Of a DNA stretch of 64,000 nt, positions 45,401-54,400 are shown one piece after another; the stretch's first letter is position 1; each line of letters starts with the position of its first letter. A program made the position numbers and the translations under genes. Origin of the DNA: Symbiodinium natans. Taxonomy: Eukaryota > Sar > Dinophyceae > Suessiales > Symbiodiniaceae. The stretch lies in the NCBI GenBank assembly GCA_905221605.1, contig CAJNDS010002241.1, forward strand, positions 374,501-438,500, given 5' to 3'. The notes beneath the pieces were generated by a model. The model saw only the letters and a program-made list of their open reading frames with translations, did not search any database and was not told the DNA's origin.

Positions 45401-48400
45401 GGTGCGCTGCCCGTCGGATGTGTGAAAGTCGTCCCGATTGCTTGAACCAAGTTATGTGGAAGACAATGCGTTAACTTGGCGCAATGTGTATCTATGTATC
45501 GCGCAGATAGAGCTTGCGCTTGGCAAGGTGCAGCGGGGTTAGTTAGTGTCACCTCTCTTGCCATGGGGTGGGAGGTGAGATTAGGGGAATTACGCCTGTG
45601 CCTTTGGACCTTTGCAGAGGCAAGTGATGCAGGGAGCTCTCCCGTAACACGGGGCTCCACCTGCTCAACACGGAGTGAGTGAGGGCTTGTGTTGGTGCCG
45701 CGCCCGGAGAGCTGCTGTGCAGAGATTGGCTCCATCCGTGCGTTGAACCTGGGCAGGGTTGGTGCTTCCCTCATCACTCGATTAACCCTCCGTGCAAGGT
45801 GGTTATAAACCGTAAGACAACCCTCTTTAAAGGCGCAGAACAGCGGCAGCCTGTGCGAGAAAGTGTGCATCGCTGTCGCAGCCTGAGGGGATCTTATCTT
45901 AGGAACTTCGGAGTTGCTGTCGGGTGACGGCATTCTCCAATTCTCTGCGAGGTGACCGTGTACTTCGACCGTCTCCTCTTCATGCTGAGGGATTCTGGGG
46001 TCATGCCAAAAGATGGTCCGACCTTCGTGGAAATCCAGATCGTACTGCAAGCACAGGGCTAACAGCTCGGCATGCCTGTGATCAACGAAGTCTGGTTCCT
46101 GCCTTATGGAGTGATCAATCGAGAGCTCCATATCACCTGCTCGACGCTCATAGAGCGGAGCTTCATGCTCACTGGGTCCCGTTAGGCTCAGCAGTGAGCT
46201 GCCTGAAAAGGCTGTCCTGCCTTGTTTGCAGCAGGGGCTTCCTTCTGTGTAGCAGCTGATGTCGGCGCTTGCGAATTGGGCCCACCAGCATGCCCACCAC
46301 CATCTTTGGGTAAGTCTGCAGAGGAGATGCTTTCCGCGTCCTGCTCCCTTCCCTTCCTTCTCGGTGTCCTGGAGTGTTCTCGATCTGCTCCTTGTAGCGC
46401 AGTATCTCGGACAGCCTCCAGGGCTTTCCTCATCTTCTGGTGCTGGGTCATCATTTGCTCCCGGCGATTGGCGATCTGTGCATCCCTCTGAGCAATGTCG
46501 GCCACCTCCTCCTCGACATCTTCCATCTCGTCCGTCTTGGCGTCTATCTCCTGTCCTTCGTGTCCCGTGGCAAGCTTCAATTGCTGGTTGGTGTCTTTGT
46601 GCAGCATCGACCATTCCTTCTCTGCTTCGTCGAAGTGCAGGAGGGCATCTTCCCTCTCTTGGAGTTGCTTCGAGACCGTGTCCAGTAGCGATTGGGTATA
46701 TTTGGCCCATCCCGCTTCGAAGGTTTCTCTTTGGTGCCGGATGCTTTGAAGCATCGTGACTGCGTTCTTCCTCTGGGAGACCAGCTTGTGAAGGACTTTG
46801 GCTTCCCCTTGGGCTGTGGTGTGCGATGCTTGGGCCATGATCGCCTTGACACTTTCTGGTAATGCAATTTCGTTGCGGCCAAGCTCTCCTAAGAGAGTAT
46901 CGAGCATCTTGCGGTCCTCTGTAGAAGCCCCTGTCGATGGCGTCGTTGTCGTATTTGGCATGGTGGGAGCTGTTGTCGTTGGAGGTAATGGCAGCTGCGA
47001 AGTCTGAGGTACTTGTGGCTGTTCTCCTTTTCCTTGTCCCCAACTCACATAGCGTGCCGTCTCCTTGCCTTTGCCCGCCTTTTTGTCCTTGCCACCTTTG
47101 CCTTTGTAGTCGCCCTTTCTTCTTGGCGATGGCTGTGGATGTCTCCGTCGTGGACTGGGTTGTTGCCGTCCATGATGTTCTGTATATTGCTGCGGGTTCG
47201 GTCCTCTTGTATGCCATGGCGCTCTGTCGGTGCTCTGAGTCCAGTGACCTCCACATGATGGGCAGTAACTGGCCTGTGCTTTGACATATTGTCGACAAGC
47301 ATGACACTTCCACGCTCCACTCTGAGCCATTCCGGACGCGTGGGTCACCTTCTTGAGCAGAGTGCTGGCTGAATGATGGCCTGCTAGGGCTCGAATGGCC
47401 CTGTCGATCTTGTCCTGCTGGACCGCTCCTCCACTGGACAGGTTCCTTAAGACTGTCCTTGCTCGGGTCCGCTTCCGTCTCTGGGACCGGTGCCAAGCTG
47501 GTTCTCTGGGAATCTTGTCCCAGTAAGGTGGCCAGGCCGATAAGCCACAGACGGCTGATCAGCATAAACAGCCAAGAACCAGCCGAGATCCAGCGGGGTG
47601 CCAGCCCGATCAAAAGGCAATATGCAGAAAAGAGAGGAGTCAGCCAGTGCTGAAAGTCGAAGTCCTCGGCCCAATGGTCGCGAGGAGAAAAGCCAGGCAC
47701 TACTCTGGGTAAGTGCAGCTTCCAGGCACCGCTCTGGATAGGTGCAGTGTCCGGGCACAACTCCGGAGAACACAGAGGTGTGCAGTAATGGCGGTTCGTG
47801 GGTACCAGAAAGGTACCACACTAGGGTTGATGGCTACGGCACGTGGACTCCTAGGAGAAACTACACGGCCCTGTAAGCCAGAACGCCTGGGTTTAGGGTT
47901 TAGGGTTTAGGGTTTAGGGTTTAGGGTTTAGGGTTTAGGGTTTAGGGTTTAGGGCTACGGGCCCTCCCAAAAAAGGGGGAAGAAGAGGCAAAACAACCCT
48001 CCCAAAGAGCCTACCAAGAGTCCAGAATCTGAAGGACTGGCTCCTGCCATGCCAGGGACAGCTGCCGCATGGAACCCAGAGTCCTGAAATGAGGGTTTAG
48101 GGGGTAGGGTTTAGGGTTTAGGGTTTAGGGTTTAGGGTTTAGGGTTTAGGGTTTAGGGTTTAGGGTTTAGGGTTTAGGGTTTAGGGTTTAAGCTAATAGG
48201 GTTTATAGGGTTGCTAGGGCTTAAAGGTTTTGGTGTTCGGGTTTAGGGCTTAGGTTTTAGGGCTTAGGGCTTGGGGCTTGGGGCTTCGGGTAGCAGCAAC
48301 AGGTTGACCTCTCTTTGTTTCACGAACTTGCCCCCTTCGAACAAAAAATAAAACCCTACTGGGTTTAGAGTTTAGGGTTTAGGGTTTAGGGTTTCCTAGG

Positions 48401-51400
48401 TTGCCCAGCAACCTATGATAAAAAGGGTGCCCTTTTTGCTTAAAGGGGTTATAAGGGAACCTAAATCCCCCCGAAAAAGGGAATAAGGGTACTACTGGGC
48501 ATCCTAGGCTAAACCGTACTCTCCCTAAACCCTAAACCCTAAACCCTAAACCCAAAACCCTAAACCCTAAACCCTAAACTTTGCCAAGCCAGGGTCTGCA
48601 AGGCCACGATGAGCTGGCTCACCACCGCCGCCGCCGTTAGCAAATTTAAGCCTGCCAGCCATCCAGGTTTAGGGTTTAGGGTTTAGGGTTTAGGGTTTAG
48701 GGTTTAGGGTTTAGGGTTTAGGGTTTAGGGTTTAGGGTTTAGGGTTTAGGGTTTAGGGTTTAGGGTTTTAGGGTTTAGGGTTTAGGGTCTAGGGTTTAGG
48801 GTTTAGGGTTTAGGGTTTCGGGTTTAGGGTTTAGGGAAAGAGGCGTTGGGTTTAGGGCAACATTTCCTCCCGGCCTCAAAACCCTACAGGGGCCTTTATG
48901 ATCAGCACAGGGTCTTGGCGGTTATTCTGGAACAAATATAAGGGAATAGGGAATAGTATTTGTAATTATACCGACCCCTATCTTTAATCATGCCTCGTGG
49001 CAGGCGGGCTAGGGGGGGACCCTGTTTAAGTCGCAATATCAGCCACCTTGTCTCCACGGCTCTGAAAGAAAAAGCTTTGTAGGAACGAACAAAACCCTGA
49101 AAAACTCAATGCCCTTAAAACCCCCCCCCAGCCCTCTCAACCTATCAACCCTTCCCTCAAAAATGGTACACGTGCTCCCGGGGTGCTCAGCTGGCTAGGC
49201 TCCATGGTCAGGAAGCTGAGAAGCCTTTGGTAGCCCAGTAACCATACTATCATAAGGGTACCCTGTTCTGGGTTGGTACTTTTAGCTAAGGGGACCTTGA
49301 ACCCAAAACAAGGGGAAAAGGGGTACCACTGGGCTACCAAGAAGCAGCAAGACAACAGGGATGAAAACGAAGAGAATGGCTCCGGGCAGAAGGTCGACCT
49401 GGGGCAAGGGGCAGGGGGGGGTTCTGGAGGGTTTGAGGGTTCTGCAACCCTAACCCCGAACCCTAGGCTTGAGGGTTTTAGGGCTTAGGGTTACAGGGTT
49501 CAGGAGTGCTGGGTTCGGGGTCTATGAGCCCTTCCGGTGGGTTTAGGGTTTGGGGTTTAGGGTTTGGCTGTAGGATTTAGGGTTTAGGGTTTCGGGTTTC
49601 GGGTTTAGGGTAGGTAAGGCCTCTTTGCATGGCTGACATGTCCCGGCAAGCGCAGTAGGATGTCGTCGAGGGAAGTGGTCGGGCTGGCAGTTGTTGCAGG
49701 CGCGCCCTTCTCGACCCGGAGCCTGGACACTTCTTACCCTAAAACCCTTTCAAAGCCCTTAAAAAATCTTCCAAAAACCCACCCTTTAAAGCCCTTTAAA
49801 ACCCTAAAGCCCTTTGAAACCCTAAAACCCTGAAAGCCTGAAACCCTTCAACTACCTAAAACCCTAAAACCCTGAAAATACCCTTCAGCTTAAGCGTACA
49901 CGAGTCCTCAGAAGTTGACACGGTGCTCAATCTGGTTTCCTTGCTTCGGCAGCTTACTTCTAAAGCTCCCACCCCTAAACCCTAAACCCTAAACCCTAAA
50001 CCCAGAGCCCAGGAGCACAGTCACCCAGCGTAGCCTCCGGGAGGCACTCGCTCGCGTCGCGACAGCGAAGAACCGAAAAGTCGCACTGGGACTCGATCAG
50101 TCCACCCTCTGTCCAGAAGCCCCCTTGCCTGCTTGGAGGTTTAGGGTTTAGGGTTTAGGGTTTAGGGTTTAGGGTTTAGGGTTTAAGGTTTAGGGTTTAG
50201 GGTTTAGGGTTTAGGGTTTTAGGTTTAGGGTGTAGGGTTTTTAGGGTTTAGGGTTTAGGGCCCCCTTGCCTGCTTGGAGGTTTGGGGTTCAGGGTTTAGG
50301 GTTTAGGGCTCATGAGTTCAGCGGTAGTACTAAGAAGGGTTTTAAGTACCCTAAATAGGGTGAAAGGTATGGTTCTCATACTTAAAACCCTGCTTGTTGG
50401 ACATAGTTTTAACTAACGAACCTCCCAGCATGGTCTTGCTGAGGAACTCAAGCTAGGTTACCGCGATGTAGGACTAATTTTACACGCAAGAAGTATAGTA
50501 TTCTCACTATGGTATCCCTAAACCCCAAACCCCAAACCCCAAACCCCAAACCCCAAACCCCAAACCCCAAACCCTAAACCCTAAACCCTAAACCCTAAAC
50601 CCTAAACCCTAAACCCTAACCCTAAACCCTAAACCCTAAACCCTAAACCCCTAAAAGCGCCCAGTTGCTGCAGGGGTCGGCCCAGTCCCTCTGGGCAGTG
50701 CAAGCCCGCCGGGCATTCACGGCAGCTGTCCCCACACAGAAAATAGCCTTCCTGGGTTCCCCCAGTAGGCGGTTAGGGTTTAGGGTTTAGGGTTTAGGGT
50801 TTGGGGTTTACTTAGGGTTTAGGGTTTAGGGGTTTTTAGGGTTTTTAGGGTTTAGGGTTTGGGCTTTGAGGTTTAGGGTTTACTTAGGGTTTAGGGTTTA
50901 GGTTTTAGGGTTCGGGGCTGGGGGTTTAGGGAGTTTAGGGTTTAGGGAGTTCGGGGTTTAGGGAGTCTGGGGTGTAGGGGGTTGGGGGTTTAGGGAGTGT
51001 GGGGTTTAGGGAGTTTAGGGTTCAGGGAGTGTGGGGTTTAGGGGGTTTAGGGCTGAGGGTTCTGGGTTCAGGAAGAAGGGCGCCCTTTCGTGCGCCATGG
51101 CGGCTTCTTCAAAAAACCAACCTAAGCCCTCGATAATCCCGACACCCTCATCTGCTCAGTGGCGAAAATGAAGGCGCTACTGGGCACCCGAGTTGCACGA
51201 CAGATGCAATCCGACTCGGACTCAGAAGCGCTCTCGCGCGTGATCAAGTTGCCCGGGCACGGAAAGCATTGGAGGCCCTCGGACAGTGGCATGTAGGTGC
51301 CAGGCGCACACCTTCTGCAAGCCTCCATGCCCTCCATAGGCGCCTCTACATGGGAACCCCTACCTTATCTAGGGCACTATGTTGAAGGGTGAGCTGACAG

Positions 51401-54400
51401 TTCTTCTTTTGTCGCTTTCGAATGGTTAAACAAAATCAATCAACCAAAAAGAACACGTTATGTAAACACACTTGAGCTGGACTCTGCGGTTTCCGAGTTG
51501 GGGGTCTACGAGATTAGGGGTACCTTATTGGGGTCCTCATGATAAAGGAATCTGATAAAGGAATCCACTATGAGGGGATCTATATTGGGGTCCGCAAATA
51601 ACCCTAAACCCTAAACCCTAAACCCTAAACCCTAAACCCTAAACCCCCCAGTTGAGCCTCATAGCCAGGAAGGCACGTGTTGCACTCCTCGGAGCCGACG
51701 TCTGGAGCAAAGCGCCCCTTGGGGCACAAGGTGCAGTTCCTTGGGGACCACTGGAACCCTAAAAAAGGGTTTAGGGTTTAGGGTTTAGGGTTTAGGGTTA
51801 TTCCTACTAGAGAAAATGAGCCATAAACCGTTTTGGAGCTCATTCGGTCCCCAAGGTTCTGCATCCCGGTGCGATTCGCGAAGGCCCCTCGCGGGCACAA
51901 GACCTCAGTGCTTCACCCCTAAAACCTGAACCCTAAACCCCTTGACAACCAGTTCGTTTTCAAAGGGACCCCAGCCTAAACCCTAAACCCTAAACCCTAA
52001 ACCCTAAACCCTAAACCCTAAACCCTAAACCCTAAACCCTAAACCCTAAACCCTAAACTCTAAACCCTAAACCCTAAACCCTAAACCCTAAACCCTAAAC
52101 CCTAAACCCTAACTAAACCCTATACCCTAAACCCTAAACCCTAAACCATTGAAGTGGGCCGTCCGAGAGGCATAGGAGGCGACCGGTCCGCCCGAACACT
52201 GCTTGCCTTTTGGGCAGATCTTGCACCTCTGCTGGCCCTCTTATGAAGCCCTCGTAGGGTTTAGGGTTTAGGGTTTAGGGTTTAGGGTTTAGGGTTTAGG
52301 GTTTAGGGTTTAGGGTTTGGGGTTTGGGGTTTGGGGTTTAGGGTTTAGGGTTTGGGGAAAATGTGCCTACAGATGATGCGCCCAGACCCCTTTGAAACAT
52401 ACTAGTACATCCTAAACAAAAGTTCGGAAACGACTGAAACATCCCAAAGGCCAAGCGAGGCACTGCCCAGAAACTTCCTTGTAAAAGCCAGGGTCGCAAG
52501 AAAAGAGCTGCTCCGGAGGCATTGCGCGTCTCGACCTGGGCGTTTTGGCTTAGGGTTCAGGGTTAAGGGCTTAGGGTTTAGGATTTAGGGTTTAGGATTT
52601 AGGGTTAGGGTTTAGGGCCACGACTGCTACGGTAACTTGCAAGGTGCCTTTGTAACAAGAGCCCAGTGACCCATCCATCCACACCGGCTGCCTCTCAAAC
52701 GTGAACTTCAGTGTGGAGGCGCTAAACATTGCCGCAGCGACAGCCTGAGGCGCCGAAAGCCCCGGCATTTCCTCGGCTGGCCCTGATTAACCCCCTCTGA
52801 AAAAAAGATTCTGAATATTGCTGGGTTTAGGGCTTTGGTTTTAGGGTGTAGGGCGTTCCTGAACATGATTCTCTTAAACCCAATCAGGGAAAATCGAAAA
52901 ATCTATACTCCCCTTAGAACCTTAATAAAAACTACTATTGTTTAATATCCTCTTGGGTTTTATATGAACGAAATTTTAAAAGCAATTCGCAAGGGGGATA
53001 TAGAAATGTCCCAAGGTCCTACCGACTTGGGCTAACCCTAAACCCTAAACCCTAAACCCTAAACCCTAAACCCTAAACCCCAAACCCCAAACCCCAAACG
53101 CCGAGCTTCCTGCAAGTTTATGAGCTGGTAAGCAGCCAGGCGGTCCCCATTCTCGTCGAAGCTCACCTCGCCCGAAACGCCCATGAAGCCTTGAAGCTGT
53201 CGTCAGAGGGTTTAGGGTTTAGGGTTTAGGGTTGAGGGTTGAGGGTTTAGGGTTTGGGGTTTAGGGTTTAGGGTTTAGGGTTTAGGGTTGAGGGCAAGCC
53301 CAGAAGCGTGTTCTCCGAAGCTCGTCCAGGAGCGCTTCCTCTCGAATCTCGCTCTCGGACACCGTGTGGAGGAGGTTGTTGATGGCCACGAATAGCGTGT
53401 ACAAAGCATCCTAGGCAGCCCAGCAACCATAGTACAAGATTATGTGAACGCATCATGTTCCTATCTAAACCCTAAACCCTGTAAACCCCATAAACCCTAA
53501 ACCCTAAAACCCTAAACCCCATAAACCCTGGCCTAAACCCTTTAAACCCCAAACCCTACACCCTAATGGGTACAAGGAACCTGGAGTCCCGAAAAAAAGG
53601 ACAACATGTACCAGAGGGCTTCCAAGCATCGAAGGCGAGGGAATCCCACACATTGAGAGCTGCGGCACCCCCGGAGAGCAAATCCGAGATCCTGAGGTCT
53701 AACATCCTATGGCCACCCTTGTTCCCTCTATTCTATACGGAAGCTGGAAACCTAGCAAAAAACATAATTCTAGCTGTTGTTTAGGAATTATAGTACCCAA
53801 AACATGAACTTACAAAAAAAATATATTTCTGAGTACCCCTAAGGATCCACTGATGGTCCAGGGGCATCTTCATCTTGTCCAGATGGTACCTGACGGTGTA
53901 GGGAGTCTTTTGGCTTTTTGGGTCTCTGGATTCTATGGTGTCTCTCGTAGGGTTTAGGGTTCAATTCTTGGTAGCCCAGAAATCAGATGATAATAAGGGT
54001 ACCCTTCTTGGGGTTGGTTACTTCAGTTTAGGAGGGAACCCTGAACAAAAAAATGGGAAGAAGGGCAGAAGGCTACCAAGTACTTTGCTGCTGAGTTCAT
54101 AAGCCCCCAAGAAAGTGTACACTGTCAGTTCTAGAAGGGATTATGGTATTCCAAAAAGTGCAAAGTGTACTCCTTCAGCTACGAAGAGTAAGTACCCTAA
54201 ACCCTAAACCCTAAACCCTAAACCCTAAACCCTAAACCGATGGGCAGCCCTGCCTCCCAAAGATATCATCTGGGCTCAGTTGGGACCACAGCTCCACGAG
54301 CTGCGGAAACAGCGGGCCTCTGAACCTTGCTACTGTTTAGGGTTTAGGGTTTAGGGTTTTGGAGGTTCATGGTACTTTTTGACCAAGTAGAACGGTACTT

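Larger units (their letters stand above)
35966..47885 (-). mobile_element. Long LINE-type (non-LTR) retrotransposon inside a receptor intron
   Basis: About 11.9 kb of mostly open sequence on the minus strand with no telomere arrays inside, unlike everything around it. It encodes a zinc-ribbon/coiled-coil protein, a long unknown region, RNase H, an AP-type endonuclease, a reverse transcriptase and C-terminal zinc fingers. No LTRs were seen. On its coding strand both ends abut CCCTAAA arrays (47,888-47,955 and 35,907-35,963). The frame changes at least three times (near 46,200, 42,070 and 39,930), so the copy may be decayed or use recoding. It lies in the 12.1-kb intron between receptor exons 19 and 20, in the same orientation as the host gene. 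Confidence 0.85.

Noticed and set aside
42073-47284. Many plus-strand open frames opposite the LINE
   Set aside because: All are antisense to long minus-strand frames with recognisable domains; none has a domain of its own.
35966-47885. LTR retrotransposon or virus-like element
   Set aside because: No long terminal repeats, protease or integrase seen; the AP-type endonuclease and RT motifs fit a non-LTR element.
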